A stretch of DNA of 64,000 bases. It comes from Rhizobium lentis (GTDB lineage Bacteria; Pseudomonadota; Alphaproteobacteria; Rhizobiales; Rhizobiaceae). Where the stretch lies: assembly GCF_017352135.1 (NCBI RefSeq), contig NZ_CP071457.1:62001-126000 (forward strand), in the 5' to 3' direction. Below, piece after piece: positions 9,378 to 21,016 of the stretch (within the stretch, counting starts at the first letter, position 1; every line of letters starts with the position of its first letter). Below the pieces are notes generated by a model. That model searched no databases, was not told where the DNA came from, and saw only the letters and a program-made list of their open reading frames with translations. A program made the position numbers and the translations under genes.

Positions 9378-10565
9378 ATGGTTTGGCAGGATCCCATCGT
9401 CATCGTCGGTGCAGCGCGCACCCCGATCGGCAGCTTTCAGGGAGAGCTGAAGGACGCGACCGCGCCGGAGCTCGGAGCAACGGCCATCCGCGCGGCACTT
9501 GAGCGCAGCCGCGTCGCCGCCGAGGCGATCGAGGAGGTCGTCTTCGGCTGCGTGCTGCCAGCAGGCCAAGGTCAGGCGCCAGCGCGTCAGGCGGCGATTG
9601 GTGCCGGCCTGCCGTTTGCGACCGGGGCCAGCACTGTCAACAAGATGTGCGGCTCGGGCATGAAGGCCGTCATGATGGCCCATGACCAGATCGCCGCCGG
9701 CAGCGCTTCGATCGCGGTCGCGGGCGGCATGGAAAGCATGACGAATGCGCCCTATCTCCTCGACAAGGCCCGTGGCGGCTACAGGCTCGGCCATGGGCGT
9801 GTCGTGGATCACATGTTCCTCGACGGGCTGGAGGATGCTTATGACAAGGGGCGCTTGATGGGCAGCTTCGCGGAGGATTGCGCCGAGGCCTATCAGTTCA
9901 CGCGCGAGGCGCAGGACAATTACGCCATCGCCTCTCTGACGCGGGCGCAGAAGGCGATCGCGGAGGGCTTTTTCGACAGCGAGATCGTGCCGGTCACGGT
10001 CAAATCGGGTAAATCAGAACAGGTGGCGAGCCACGACGAACAGCCGGGCAGGGCAAAACCCGACAAGATCCCGACGCTGAAGCCCGCCTTCCGCGAAGGC
10101 GGCACGGTAACGGCCGCCAATTCCAGCTCGATTTCCGATGGCGCGGCAGCGCTCGTGCTGATGCGCCGTTCCGAGGCAGAGCATCGCGGCCTCACCCCGC
10201 TCGCCACCATCCTCGGCCACGCCACGCATTCGCAGGCGCCCAATCTTTTCGCCACCGCGCCGATCGGTGCGCTGCAGAAGCTCTCGGACCGGACCGGCCT
10301 GGCGCTCTCGGATGTCGATTTCTTCGAAATCAACGAGGCTTTCGCCGTCGTCGCCATGGCGGCGATGCGCGATCTCGACCTGCCGCATGAAAGGGTCAAC
10401 GTACATGGCGGCGCCTGCGCCCTCGGCCACCCGATCGGCGCTTCGGGCGCCCGGATCCTGGTGACGCTGCTTTCAGCATTGGAGCGCTACGATCTGAAGC
10501 GCGGCATGGCGGCGCTTTGCATCGGCGGCGGCGAGGCGACGGCCGTCGCCATCGAGCGGCACTAG
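9378..10565 (+). CDS. Acetyl-CoA acyltransferase (thiolase), probable 2-methylacetoacetyl-CoA thiolase
   Basis: 395 residues, full-length thiolase of the biosynthetic/degradative AtoB-PhaA type. The nucleophilic cysteine is Cys91 in '[11 protein letters not shown]'. Later come '[13 protein letters not shown]', '[15 protein letters not shown]', 'EINEAFAV' and '[13 protein letters not shown]'; the usual C-terminal 'CxGGG' motif is present as 'LCIGGGEA'. It follows the SDR gene by 23 bp with GGAGG before the ATG. In this operon the likely substrate is 2-methylacetoacetyl-CoA from isoleucine, yielding acetyl-CoA and propionyl-CoA, although acetoacetyl-CoA is also plausible. Confidence 0.88.
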   Translation: MVWQDPIVIVGAARTPIGSFQGELKDATAPELGATAIRAALERSRVAAEAIEEVVFGCVLPAGQGQAPARQAAIGAGLPFATGASTVNKMCGSGMKAVMMAHDQIAAGSASIAVAGGMESMTNAPYLLDKARGGYRLGHGRVVDHMFLDGLEDAYDKGRLMGSFAEDCAEAYQFTREAQDNYAIASLTRAQKAIAEGFFDSEIVPVTVKSGKSEQVASHDEQPGRAKPDKIPTLKPAFREGGTVTAANSSSISDGAAALVLMRRSEAEHRGLTPLATILGHATHSQAPNLFATAPIGALQKLSDRTGLALSDVDFFEINEAFAVVAMAAMRDLDLPHERVNVHGGACALGHPIGASGARILVTLLSALERYDLKRGMAALCIGGGEATAVAIERH

Positions 10566-10584
10566 CGGGGAGGGGAGGAACCAC

Positions 10585-13007
<2,423 letters not shown>

Positions 13008-13008
13008 C

Positions 13009-14022
13009 ATGGCCAGGATGACGATGATCGAGGCCGTGCGCAGCGCCATGGACGTCTCGATGGCGAAGGACGACAATGTCGTCGTTTTCGGCGAAGATGT
13101 CGGTTATTTCGGCGGCGTCTTCCGCTGTACGCAGGGCCTGCAGGCGAAATACGGCAGGACGCGCTGCTTCGACACGCCGATCAGCGAATCCGGCATTGTC
13201 GGCACGGCGATCGGCATGGCCGCTTACGGGCTGAAGCCCTGCGTCGAGATCCAGTTCGCCGACTATATGTATCCCGCCTACGACCAGCTGACGCAGGAGG
13301 CGGCGCGCATCCGCTATCGCTCCAACGGCGATTTCACTTGCCCGATCGTCGTGCGTATGCCCACTGGCGGCGGCATCTTCGGCGGCCAGACCCACAGCCA
13401 GAGCCCGGAAGCGCTCTTCACGCATGTCTGCGGATTGAAGGTGATCGTGCCTTCCAATCCCTATGACGCCAAGGGCCTGCTGATCGCGGCGATCGAGGAT
13501 CCCGATCCGGTCATGTTCCTGGAGCCGAAACGGCTCTATAACGGCCCCTTCGACGGCCATCACGAGCGGCCGGTGACGCCCTGGTCGAAACACGAACTCG
13601 GCGAGGTGCCCGACGGCCACTACACGATCCCGATCGGCAAGGCCGAGGTGCGGCGCGTGGGATCGGCGGTAACAGTGGTTGCCTATGGCACGATGGTGCA
13701 TGTGGCGCTTGCCGCGGCCGAAGACGCCGGCATCGATGCCGAGGTGATCGATCTAAGAAGTCTGCTGCCGCTTGATCTCGATACGATCGTCAAATCGGTC
13801 GCCAAGACCGGACGCTGCGTCGTGGTTCATGAGGCGACCTTGACCTCGGGCTTCGGTGCCGAGGTCGTGGCGCTGGTCCAGGAACATTGCTTCTATCATC
13901 TCGAAGCACCGGTCGTGCGGGTTGCGGGTTGGGACACGCCCTACCCGCATGCGCAGGAGTGGGACTATTTCCCCGGTCCCGGCAGGGTCGGGCGGGCGCT
14001 TGCCGAAGTCATGGAGGCCTGA
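13009..14022 (+). CDS. bkdA2: Branched-chain 2-oxoacid dehydrogenase E1 beta subunit
   Basis: 337 residues starting one base after the E1 alpha stop. 'VVVFGEDVGYFGGVFRCT', 'RCFDTPISESGIVGTAIGMA', 'EIQFADYMYPAYDQL', 'RMPTGGGIFGGQTHSQSPEA' and the C-terminal 'VVHEATLTSGFGAEVVALV' match BCKDH E1 beta closely. It forms the alpha2-beta2 heterotetramer with the preceding gene product and shapes the thiamine diphosphate site. The frame extends upstream inside E1 alpha, but that part has no similarity and is left out. Confidence 0.95.
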   Translation: MARMTMIEAVRSAMDVSMAKDDNVVVFGEDVGYFGGVFRCTQGLQAKYGRTRCFDTPISESGIVGTAIGMAAYGLKPCVEIQFADYMYPAYDQLTQEAARIRYRSNGDFTCPIVVRMPTGGGIFGGQTHSQSPEALFTHVCGLKVIVPSNPYDAKGLLIAAIEDPDPVMFLEPKRLYNGPFDGHHERPVTPWSKHELGEVPDGHYTIPIGKAEVRRVGSAVTVVAYGTMVHVALAAAEDAGIDAEVIDLRSLLPLDLDTIVKSVAKTGRCVVVHEATLTSGFGAEVVALVQEHCFYHLEAPVVRVAGWDTPYPHAQEWDYFPGPGRVGRALAEVMEA

Positions 14023-14025
14023 GCC

Positions 14026-15270
14026 ATGGGCGAAGTCATCATCAAGATGCCCGATGTCGGGGAAGGCGTCGCCGAGGCCGAACTGGTGGAATGGCATGTG
14101 AAGCCGGGAGATCCCGTCCGCGAGGACATGGTGATCGCCGCCGTCATGACCGACAAGGCGACGGTGGAAATTCCCTCTCCCGTTGATGGCACGGTCATCT
14201 GGCTCGCCGGCGAGATTGGAGACCTCATCGCGGTCAAGGCGCCGCTGGTGCGGATCGAAACGGCTGGAGGTGCCGGCGAGGCCCAGCCGTTGCCAAGCTC
14301 GCAGGCGCCGACCGCCGAAGTGGTCAAGGCGGAAATCGCCAGGCCTGCCCCGGCAGCGCCTGTCGCCGCAACCCCGGCTGCTGCCGCACCGCCCGCCGAA
14401 AAACCGCTTGCCGCCCCTTCCGTTCGCCTCTTTGCCAGGGAAAACGGCGTCGATCTCAGGCAGGTGCATGGAAGCGGGCCGGCAGGGCGTATTCTGAGGG
14501 AAGATGTCGAGCAATTTATCGTGCAAGGCGCCGCTCCTGCCCTGGTCAAGGGCGGATCTGCCAAGAAGACAGCGACCGAGGAGATCAAGCTCACCGGGCT
14601 GCGGCGGCGGATCGCCGAAAAGATGGTGCTTTCGACCTCGCGTATTCCTCATATCACCTATGTGGAGGAGGTGGATATGACGGCGTTGGAGGAGCTGCGC
14701 GCCACCATGAACGGCGACCGCAGGGAAAGCCATCCGAAGCTGACGGTTCTGCCTTTCCTGATGCGGGCGCTGGTCAAGGCGATTTCCGAGCAGCCGGAGG
14801 TCAACGCCACCTTCGACGACGATGCCGGCATCATCACACGCCATGGTGCCGTGCATATCGGCATCGCCACGCAGACGCCGGCCGGTCTGACCGTGCCTGT
14901 CGTGCGGCATGCGGAAGCACGTGGCATCTGGGATTGCGCCGCCGAGATGGTCCGGCTGGCGGACGCGGCGCGTTCGGGCACCGCGACGCGCGACGAGCTT
15001 TCCGGCTCGACCATCACCATCAGCTCGCTCGGCGCGCTCGGCGGCATCGTCTCGACGCCCGTCATCAATCATCCCGAGGTGGCGATCATCGGCGTCAACA
15101 AGATCGCCACACGGCCGGTCTGGGACGGGACGCAGTTCGTGCCGCGCAAGATGATGAACCTCTCCTCCAGTTTCGATCATCGCATCATCGACGGCTGGGA
15201 TGCGGCGACCTTCGTCCAGCGCATCCGTACGCTCCTCGAAACGCCGGCGCTTATTTTCATCGAAGGCTGA
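14026..15270 (+). CDS. bkdB: Branched-chain 2-oxoacid dehydrogenase E2, dihydrolipoyl acyltransferase
   Basis: 414 residues. An N-terminal lipoyl domain has the lipoylated lysine at position 44 ('MTDKATVEI'). An Ala/Pro-rich linker follows, then a peripheral-subunit-binding domain ('APSVRLFARENGVDLRQVHGSGPAGRILREDV', broken here only by its own variation), and the catalytic acyltransferase domain ending with 'FDHRIIDGWDAATFV', which holds the H-x-x-x-D-G active-site motif. One lipoyl domain is usual for BKD E2. It transfers the branched acyl group to CoA and forms the complex core. Confidence 0.95.
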   Translation: MGEVIIKMPDVGEGVAEAELVEWHVKPGDPVREDMVIAAVMTDKATVEIPSPVDGTVIWLAGEIGDLIAVKAPLVRIETAGGAGEAQPLPSSQAPTAEVVKAEIARPAPAAPVAATPAAAAPPAEKPLAAPSVRLFARENGVDLRQVHGSGPAGRILREDVEQFIVQGAAPALVKGGSAKKTATEEIKLTGLRRRIAEKMVLSTSRIPHITYVEEVDMTALEELRATMNGDRRESHPKLTVLPFLMRALVKAISEQPEVNATFDDDAGIITRHGAVHIGIATQTPAGLTVPVVRHAEARGIWDCAAEMVRLADAARSGTATRDELSGSTITISSLGALGGIVSTPVINHPEVAIIGVNKIATRPVWDGTQFVPRKMMNLSSSFDHRIIDGWDAATFVQRIRTLLETPALIFIEG

Positions 15271-15273
15271 CCC

Positions 15274-16671
15274 ATGAAAGAGATTGTCTGCAAGCTCCTC
15301 GTCATCGGCGCCGGCCCGGGCGGTTATGTCTGCGCGATCCGCGCCGGCCAGCTCGGCATCGATACGGTCATCGTCGAGGCCGGCAAGCCGGGCGGCACCT
15401 GCCTGACGGTCGGCTGCATTCCTTCAAAGGCGCTGATCCATGCGGCCGAGGAATTCGACGCCACGCAAAAGATGCTGGCCGGCAAGAACCCGATAGGCAT
15501 CCGCGTCGAAGGCGCCTCGATCGATCTTGCAAGGACAGTCGCCTGGAAGGACGGCATTGTCGGCCGGCTGACGGGCGGCGTTTCGGGGCTCTTACAGAAG
15601 GCGCGGGTCAAGATCGTCCATGGCCAGGCCCGTTTCCGCGACGGCAAGACGGTGGAGGTGGAAACCGAAACCGGCCAGCAGATCATCCGCGCCGAGACCG
15701 TTGTCATAGCCACCGGTTCCGATCCGGTGGAACTCGCCAACCTGCCCTTCGGCGGCCGCGTCATCTCCTCGACCGAAGCGCTGTCGCTGACGGAGCTGCC
15801 GAAGAAGCTTGTCGTGGTCGGCGGCGGTTATATCGGGCTGGAACTCGGGACGGCCTTTTCGAAGATGGGCTCGGAGGTGAGTGTCGTCGAGGCGACGCCG
15901 CAGGTGCTGCCGCTCTATGATGCAGAGCTGGTGCGTCCCGTCATACGCAAGCTGGCCGAGAGTGACATCCGGGTGCTGACGGGCGCGAAGGCGACGGGGC
16001 TTGGCGATAGTGGCGAGGCATTGATCGTCGAAACGTCGGATGGCCGGCGTGAAACTCTGCCGGCGGATCGCATCCTCGTCACCGTCGGCCGCCGCCCCCG
16101 AACGGCAGGTTCCGGTCTCGAGGAACTCGATCTCGACCGCGCCGGTCCGTATCTGAGGATCGACGATCGTTGCCGCACTTCGATGCGCGGCATCTATGCG
16201 ATCGGCGACGTGACCGGCGAGCCGATGCTGGCCCATCGGGCGATGGCGCAAGGGGAGATGGTGGCGGAAATCATCGCCGGCAAGAAGCGGGCCTGGGACA
16301 AAAGATGTATTCCCGCCATCTGCTTTACTGACCCGGAGATCGTCAGCACCGGCCTGTCGCCGGCGGAGGCCCGTGCGCAAGGATATGAGATCCGCACCGG
16401 CCAGTTTCCCTTCAGCGCCAACGGGCGGGCGATGACGATGCTGTCCGAAGACGGCTTTGTACGCGTCGTCGCCCGCGCCGACACCAATCTCGTGCTCGGC
16501 TTGCAGGCAGTGGGAGCCGGGGTTTCCGAGCTGTCGGCGGCTTTTGCGCTCGCCATCGAGATGGGTGCACGCCTGGAAGACATCGCCGGCACCATCCACG
16601 CGCATCCGACCCGCAGCGAAGCGCTGATGGAGGCGGCGCAGAAGGCTTTGGGAAGTGCCCTGCACATTTGA
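15274..16671 (+). CDS. lpdV: Dihydrolipoyl dehydrogenase (E3) of the BKD complex
   Basis: 465 residues, a pyridine nucleotide-disulphide oxidoreductase. The FAD-binding 'VIGAGPGGYVCAIRAGQLG', redox disulphide 'GGTCLTVGCIPSKALI', NAD-binding 'VVVGGGYIGLELGTAF', second FAD motif 'IYAIGDVTGEPMLAH' and the C-terminal active-site histidine in 'HAHPTRSEALMEA' are all present. It re-oxidises the E2 lipoate with NAD. As the last gene of the operon, 3 bp after E2, it is probably dedicated to BKD, as LpdV is in Pseudomonas. Confidence 0.95.
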   Translation: MKEIVCKLLVIGAGPGGYVCAIRAGQLGIDTVIVEAGKPGGTCLTVGCIPSKALIHAAEEFDATQKMLAGKNPIGIRVEGASIDLARTVAWKDGIVGRLTGGVSGLLQKARVKIVHGQARFRDGKTVEVETETGQQIIRAETVVIATGSDPVELANLPFGGRVISSTEALSLTELPKKLVVVGGGYIGLELGTAFSKMGSEVSVVEATPQVLPLYDAELVRPVIRKLAESDIRVLTGAKATGLGDSGEALIVETSDGRRETLPADRILVTVGRRPRTAGSGLEELDLDRAGPYLRIDDRCRTSMRGIYAIGDVTGEPMLAHRAMAQGEMVAEIIAGKKRAWDKRCIPAICFTDPEIVSTGLSPAEARAQGYEIRTGQFPFSANGRAMTMLSEDGFVRVVARADTNLVLGLQAVGAGVSELSAAFALAIEMGARLEDIAGTIHAHPTRSEALMEAAQKALGSALHI

Positions 16672-16951
16672 ATTGAAACCGAATCGGAAATGCCGCCGCC
16701 GCATTCTGGCAGCAAACTCCCGTCGGCCAAACCCAGATGCCATATCTATCCGTTAGTTCCGGATCTTGCGGCCAGGTCAGAACTTCCCGTTCGGCGGGAT
16801 CTCTTGCGATCAGACTACATGTCGACTGCTTCAATATTTGGCAACCAGATTATGCAATTTTATAGGTCGTCAGCGGTTAGTTCTTCCGCTTCCATGACCC
16901 ATGAAGGGTTTCACTCCGCGTCATCAAGCGTTGCGAGGAGCCTAAGGTCGC
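16672..16951 (+). other. 280-bp intergenic region before the cyclic-di-GMP gene
   Basis: No coding frame with plausible composition and no T-tailed terminator hairpin were seen after lpdV. A GAGGAG at 16936-16941 is the likely ribosome binding site of the next gene. The base composition is less GC-rich near 16820-16880. It may contain the promoter of the GAF-PAS-GGDEF-EAL gene, but no clear elements stand out. Confidence 0.4.
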
Positions 16952-19174
16952 ATGTCCCTTACAGAAGATGAGAGGTTGAATCTCCTCCGCCAGGCCAACA
17001 TTCTCGATACACCGCCAACGGAAGAGTTCGATGCTATCGTGCGGCTGGCTTGTAGCATGTTCGACATGCCGATGGCGTTGGTTTCGTTCGTCGACGGGCA
17101 TCGGCAGTGGTTCAAGGCCGAGCAAGGTCTCTTTTTGAAAGAGACGCCACGCGAGCATTCCTTTTGCAGCCATATCGTCAAAACGAAGTCACCGCTCATC
17201 GTCGAAAACGCCGACAAGGATTCCCGCTTTTCCGGCAACACCTTCGTCAGGGATCGTTCGGTCCGGTTCTATGCGGGAGTGCCGCTTTCGGAAGGGGAGA
17301 CCTGCTATGGCAGCTTCTGTGTCCTCGACACAAAGAACCGCCGCTTCAGCGGCCGGGATCTCGAACAGCTTCGTAGTTTGGCAAGCGTCGTCGTCGGCCT
17401 TATCCGGGAACATCGTCAGCAAAACCTGCTGAGAGAGCAGCAGCGCGAATTGGAATTGAAGCAGGCCCGCTTCGAGCAGACCGAACGCTCTGCCAAGGTC
17501 GGCGGCTTCGAGATGGATCTCGCGACCGGCACGATCATTTGGTCGGACCAGATTTACCGCACGGTTGGACTACCCGTGGGCAAACGCATGACCTCGGAGG
17601 AGGTGATCGGCTGCTATGCTCCCGAAGAGCGCGAGAGCGTCAGACGCAGGATACGCGATGTCCTCGATGGTTCTGCGGGCGGCATCGACAGGGAATATCG
17701 TATCATGACGCCGGAGGGGGAGGAACGCTGGGTTCGCGTGGTCAGCGATATCGAGCGCTTGAGCGGGAAACCCAGTCGTTTGTTCGGCATCGTTCAGGAT
17801 GTTTCCGAAAAAGTGCGGTACGAGCAACGTCTCCTCCAGGCGGCAAACGCTGATCCTCTGACCGGACTTGCCAACCGGGCAGCCTATAATGCTCATATGG
17901 AGAGGCTCACGGCAGCCGACGCTCCTTCCATCGGCTTGCTGTTGATCGACGTCGATCGCCTGAAGCAAGTGAACGATATCCTCGGCCATGCGACAGGCGA
18001 CCTGCTGTTGAAAGGCGTGGCCTCACGTCTGGATGAACGCTTGGGAAAGCGAGGAAAGGTCTTTCGCCTCGGCGGCGATGAGTTCTCCGTTATCCTGGAC
18101 GCACCGGCAAGCCTACGTCGCATGGGCTCAATCGCGCGCCATCTAATCGAATTCATCGGTCGCCCACTGGAGGTTGGGGGATCGACGATAAATCCGGCGA
18201 TAACAGTGGGTGGCGCGATTTCCGAGGGCGAGATGGACGCCGCGACGCTTTCGCAAAACGCCGACTTCGCCCTCTATCATGCCAAAGAAACGCGGCGCGG
18301 CAGCTATGTACACTACGAACCCAGCCTGCGTTCTAGGATAGCGCGTCGCATCCAGATCATCCGAGAGGTAGAATCGGCCCTTACCGAAGATCGGATGGTG
18401 CCGCACTATCAGCCGATCGTTGGTTGTGCCGACGGTCAGGTATCGGCCTTTGAAGCGCTTGTGCGAATGCAGCGTTCGGATGGTTCGATCGTCTCGGCAG
18501 GCCAATTTCACGAGGCGTTCACAGACCCAAGCGTTGCCCATCACATCACGACCCGCATGCTCGAGCAGGTCGCGGCCGATATTCGCAGCTGGATCGACCG
18601 CGACCTGGAATTTGGGCGTGTCGCTCTCAACATAAGCGCCTCCGATTTCATGAGGGGCGACCTGGAAACCCGGATCGTTGCCGCCTTCGCGTCAAGAGGC
18701 ATTCCGCTGGACAAGCTCGTGCTGGAGGTGACGGAAACGGTCTTCCTGCAGGGCCTGGAAGAGACCGTCGCAACCACTCTGCAACGCTTGCGCAAGAAGG
18801 GCCTGACAGTGGCGCTCGACGACTTCGGGACAGGCTATGCATCGCTGACGCACCTGCGAAGTCTGCCGGTCGATGTCATCAAGATCGACAAGAGCTTCAT
18901 CGACACGATGCTTGTGGATGAATCGAGCCTCGCAATCGTTGAGTTGGTACTCAATCTGGCGCGCAAGCTCGACATGAAGGTCACCGCGGAAGGCGTGGAG
19001 AGCCATCGACAAGCGATGTGTTTGCTGGAAAAGGGCTGCACCACGCTGCAGGGCTATTTGTTCGGCAAACCAATGAGCCGCGAACGTGTTGGCGAATATC
19101 TGCGTGCACGCAAACCCGGTATGACGGAGAACGCCGACCGGCCGAAGGAGGAACCGCGCCGCCTCCTCGGATAG
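16952..19174 (+). CDS. GAF-PAS-GGDEF-EAL cyclic-di-GMP signalling protein
   Basis: 740 residues, no membrane segment, so probably cytosolic. An N-terminal GAF domain (about 20-155; 'FDMPMALVSFVDGHRQWFK', 'FYAGVPL') is followed by a PAS/PAC region (about 180-290), a GGDEF domain with intact 'GGDEF' at 374-378, and an EAL domain with 'EAL' at 501-503, 'NISASDF', 'ETVFLQ', 'DDFGTGYAS' and 'AEGVES'. Both catalytic signatures look intact, so the protein could make or degrade cyclic-di-GMP depending on input sensed by GAF or PAS. It stands alone between two metabolic operons and has its own ribosome binding site. Confidence 0.92.
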   Translation: MSLTEDERLNLLRQANILDTPPTEEFDAIVRLACSMFDMPMALVSFVDGHRQWFKAEQGLFLKETPREHSFCSHIVKTKSPLIVENADKDSRFSGNTFVRDRSVRFYAGVPLSEGETCYGSFCVLDTKNRRFSGRDLEQLRSLASVVVGLIREHRQQNLLREQQRELELKQARFEQTERSAKVGGFEMDLATGTIIWSDQIYRTVGLPVGKRMTSEEVIGCYAPEERESVRRRIRDVLDGSAGGIDREYRIMTPEGEERWVRVVSDIERLSGKPSRLFGIVQDVSEKVRYEQRLLQAANADPLTGLANRAAYNAHMERLTAADAPSIGLLLIDVDRLKQVNDILGHATGDLLLKGVASRLDERLGKRGKVFRLGGDEFSVILDAPASLRRMGSIARHLIEFIGRPLEVGGSTINPAITVGGAISEGEMDAATLSQNADFALYHAKETRRGSYVHYEPSLRSRIARRIQIIREVESALTEDRMVPHYQPIVGCADGQVSAFEALVRMQRSDGSIVSAGQFHEAFTDPSVAHHITTRMLEQVAADIRSWIDRDLEFGRVALNISASDFMRGDLETRIVAAFASRGIPLDKLVLEVTETVFLQGLEETVATTLQRLRKKGLTVALDDFGTGYASLTHLRSLPVDVIKIDKSFIDTMLVDESSLAIVELVLNLARKLDMKVTAEGVESHRQAMCLLEKGCTTLQGYLFGKPMSRERVGEYLRARKPGMTENADRPKEEPRRLLG

Positions 19175-19413
19175 CAATTGGCCGCCCCGGGAGGGAGTTG
19201 TTCACCGCAATCGATGTCCCCGGCGGTAAACACGTCATCGCCTAGGCGTGCATCCGACTCGCAGTGAAGCGGTCATGGAGGGGGCGCCGACGCTTGGGCG
19301 CCGCTGCAAATTTGAGCTGGTGTGCGTCAGGTCCATCCTGCCTGGACGCTGGCCAGCGCTCCTCGTCGCGGCAATTACGGTGTCGCGCGCAAAATATGAT
19401 ATTTCTGCGCCAA

Positions 19414-19431
19414 CTGACATATGACGTTCAT
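19414..19431 (+). promoter_or_regulatory. Possible Pho box
   Basis: CTGACAT at 19414 and CGTTCAT at 19425 are separated by 4 bp, the 7-4-7 layout of a PhoB-binding site (consensus CTGTCAT repeated). The matches are 6 of 7 and 5 of 7. It overlaps the first DeoR/GlpR-like palindrome. ugp operons are Pho-regulated in several bacteria, which supports but does not prove this reading. Confidence 0.4.
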
Positions 19432-19440
19432 TTGAACATT
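19426..19440 (+). promoter_or_regulatory. GlpR/DeoR-type operator, copy 1
   Basis: GTTCATTTGAAC followed by ATT: arms GTTCA and TGAAC around TT. It closely resembles the E. coli GlpR operator (ATGTTCG...CGAACAT). A DeoR/GlpR-family regulator is encoded in the operon that follows. Centre-to-centre distance to copy 2 is about 113 bp, compatible with looping or a double-site switch. Confidence 0.6.
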
Positions 19441-19536
19441 GTATCTGAGCATTCGAGCGGCTGATGGCGAAATCCGTGCTAGTCGATCGCGCTCTGAAGC
19501 CAAGGACAGTTCGCCTGCAGCCTGAGAGCGCTCCAT

Positions 19537-19552
19537 ATGTTCATTTGAACAT
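19537..19552 (+). promoter_or_regulatory. GlpR/DeoR-type operator, copy 2
   Basis: ATGTTCATTTGAACAT is a perfect 7-bp inverted repeat around TT, sharing GTTCATTTGAACATT with copy 1. It lies 85 bp before the ugpB start codon. Binding by the operon's own DeoR-family protein is inferred from the match to the GlpR-type consensus. Confidence 0.65.
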
Positions 19553-19636
19553 TCCGTTGTTGCAAAGTGAAACTCGGCTGTTACCATCCGCGCGTCTGGA
19601 GCGGGAGGCTGCGGACCGAGAGAAGTGGGAGAGACC

Positions 19637-20959
19637 ATGAACAAGATCGCTTATTTCCTGTCCGCAGGATTGACCAGCCTGTCCTTGTCCGTTCCGGCGA
19701 TGGCCGCCACAAAGATCCAGTGGTGGCACGCGATGGGCGGTGAGAACGGCGCGAAGCTGGAGCAAATTGCCAAGGGCTTCAACGCGTCTCAGTCCGATTA
19801 TGAAATCGTGCCTGTCTACAAGGGCAATTACGATGAGACCCTGACGGGCGCCATCGCTGCGTTCCGCGCCAATCAACAGCCGGCCATCGTGCAGGTCTAC
19901 GAAGTCGGCACCGGCACCATGATGGCAGCACAGGGCGCAATTTATCCCGTATACGAGTTGATGAAGGACGAAGGCGAGCCCTGGGACCAAAACAAGTTCA
20001 TTGCGCCGGTCGTCGGCTACTACTCGGACACCAGCGGCAACGTCCTGTCGCTGCCCTTCAATTCGTCCACGCCGATCATGTATTACAACAAGGATGTCTT
20101 CAAGAAAGCGGGACTCGATCCGGAGACGCCGCCAAAGACATGGGCTGAGGTCGAAGCCTTCTCGCGCACGATCATGAAATCAGGCGCTGCCAAGTGCGGC
20201 TTCACCAGCGGCTGGATCTCCTGGATCCAGACTGAAAATCTCAACGCCCTGCACGATAAGCCTTACTCCACCAAGGCCAACGGTTTCGGCGGTCTGGATG
20301 CGGAATTCACCTTCAACAATGATCTGACGATCCGCCATTGGGGGAATCTGAAGAAGTGGCAGGACGAAGGGCTCTTCAAATTCGGCGGACCGGTCGGCGG
20401 CGATAACGCGCCCCCGATGTTTTACTCTCAGGAATGCGCGATGTACATGAACTCGTCTGCCGGCCGGGCGGGCGTCATCAACAACGCCAAAGCCTTCAAG
20501 GTCGGTTTTGCGCCGCTTCCCTATTATGACGACGTCATCAAGCAGCCGCTCAACTCAATCATCGGCGGCGCCACACTCTGGACGCTGAAGGGGCGCCCGG
20601 AGGAAGAATATAAGGGTGTGGCGAAATTCTACACCTATTTGCAGAAGCCGGAAGTTCAGGCCGACTGGCATCAGTTCTCAGGTTATCTTCCGATCACCGA
20701 GGCTGCCTATAAGCTGAGCCAGGAGCAGGGATATTACGAAAAGAATCCCGGCGCCGATGTCGGCATCAAGCAATTGACTCGCGTGACGCCGACCGAAAAT
20801 TCAAAGGGCATCCGGTTCGGCAATTACGTCCAGGTCCGCGGCATCATCGATGACGAATTCGCGGCATTGCTCGGCGGAAAGAAGACCGCGAAGGAAGCGG
20901 TTGATTCCGTCGTCACGCGCGGCAATCAGCAGCTTCGCGATTTCGAAGCTGCCAATTAA
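19637..20959 (+). CDS. ugpB: sn-Glycerol-3-phosphate ABC transporter, substrate-binding protein
   Basis: 440 residues with a Sec signal peptide ('MNKIAYFLSAGLTSLSLSVPAMA', cleavage after AMA). The mature protein starts 'ATKIQWWHAMGG', typical of UgpB. 'YNKDVFKKAGLDPETPPKTWAEVE', 'GFTSGWISWIQTENLNALH', 'YMNSSAGRAGVINNAKAF' and 'NSIIGGATLWTLKGRP' are family features. The ATG at 19637 has a GGGAGAG site; a start four codons upstream is not preferred. It binds glycerol-3-phosphate or glycerophosphodiesters in the periplasm and delivers them to UgpAE. It is followed by a stable hairpin that may raise its expression relative to the permeases. Confidence 0.92.
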   Translation: MNKIAYFLSAGLTSLSLSVPAMAATKIQWWHAMGGENGAKLEQIAKGFNASQSDYEIVPVYKGNYDETLTGAIAAFRANQQPAIVQVYEVGTGTMMAAQGAIYPVYELMKDEGEPWDQNKFIAPVVGYYSDTSGNVLSLPFNSSTPIMYYNKDVFKKAGLDPETPPKTWAEVEAFSRTIMKSGAAKCGFTSGWISWIQTENLNALHDKPYSTKANGFGGLDAEFTFNNDLTIRHWGNLKKWQDEGLFKFGGPVGGDNAPPMFYSQECAMYMNSSAGRAGVINNAKAFKVGFAPLPYYDDVIKQPLNSIIGGATLWTLKGRPEEEYKGVAKFYTYLQKPEVQADWHQFSGYLPITEAAYKLSQEQGYYEKNPGADVGIKQLTRVTPTENSKGIRFGNYVQVRGIIDDEFAALLGGKKTAKEAVDSVVTRGNQQLRDFEAAN

Positions 20960-20969
20960 GGGCTCAAGG

Positions 20970-20992
20970 CAGGGGCGGTCAAACCGCTCCTG
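20970..20992 (+). promoter_or_regulatory. Intercistronic hairpin between ugpB and ugpA
   Basis: CAGGGGCGGT (20970-20979) and ACCGCTCCTG (20983-20992) form a 10-bp stem with one G-U pair and a 3-base loop. No strong T-run follows. Hairpins of this type after a binding-protein gene often protect the upstream mRNA or partly stop transcription, giving more binding protein than permease. That function is inferred. Confidence 0.6.
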
Positions 20993-21016
20993 TCTCTCCG
21001 TCATCTGTGAGGGCCC

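Larger units (their letters stand above)
19175..19636 (+). other. 462-bp intergenic control region of the ugp operon
   Basis: No coding sequence is supported here. The right-hand half holds two near-identical palindromes and a possible Pho box (listed separately). The left-hand part contains a self-complementary CGCCTAGGCG near 19236 and GGCGCC repeats near 19285-19302, whose roles are unknown. Confidence 0.5.

Noticed and set aside
13753..15180. 475-codon minus-strand frame opposite bkdB
   Set aside because: Shadow of the E2 gene; repeated H/D/R-rich composition and no domain.
16690..16971. 93-codon frame in the gap before the cyclic-di-GMP gene
   Set aside because: Ser/Arg-rich composition, no ribosome binding site, and it overlaps the start of a well-supported gene.
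19236..19302. Rho-independent terminator after the GGDEF-EAL gene
   Set aside because: CGCCTAGGCG and GGCGCC are self-complementary, but no stable stem-loop followed by a T-run could be drawn.
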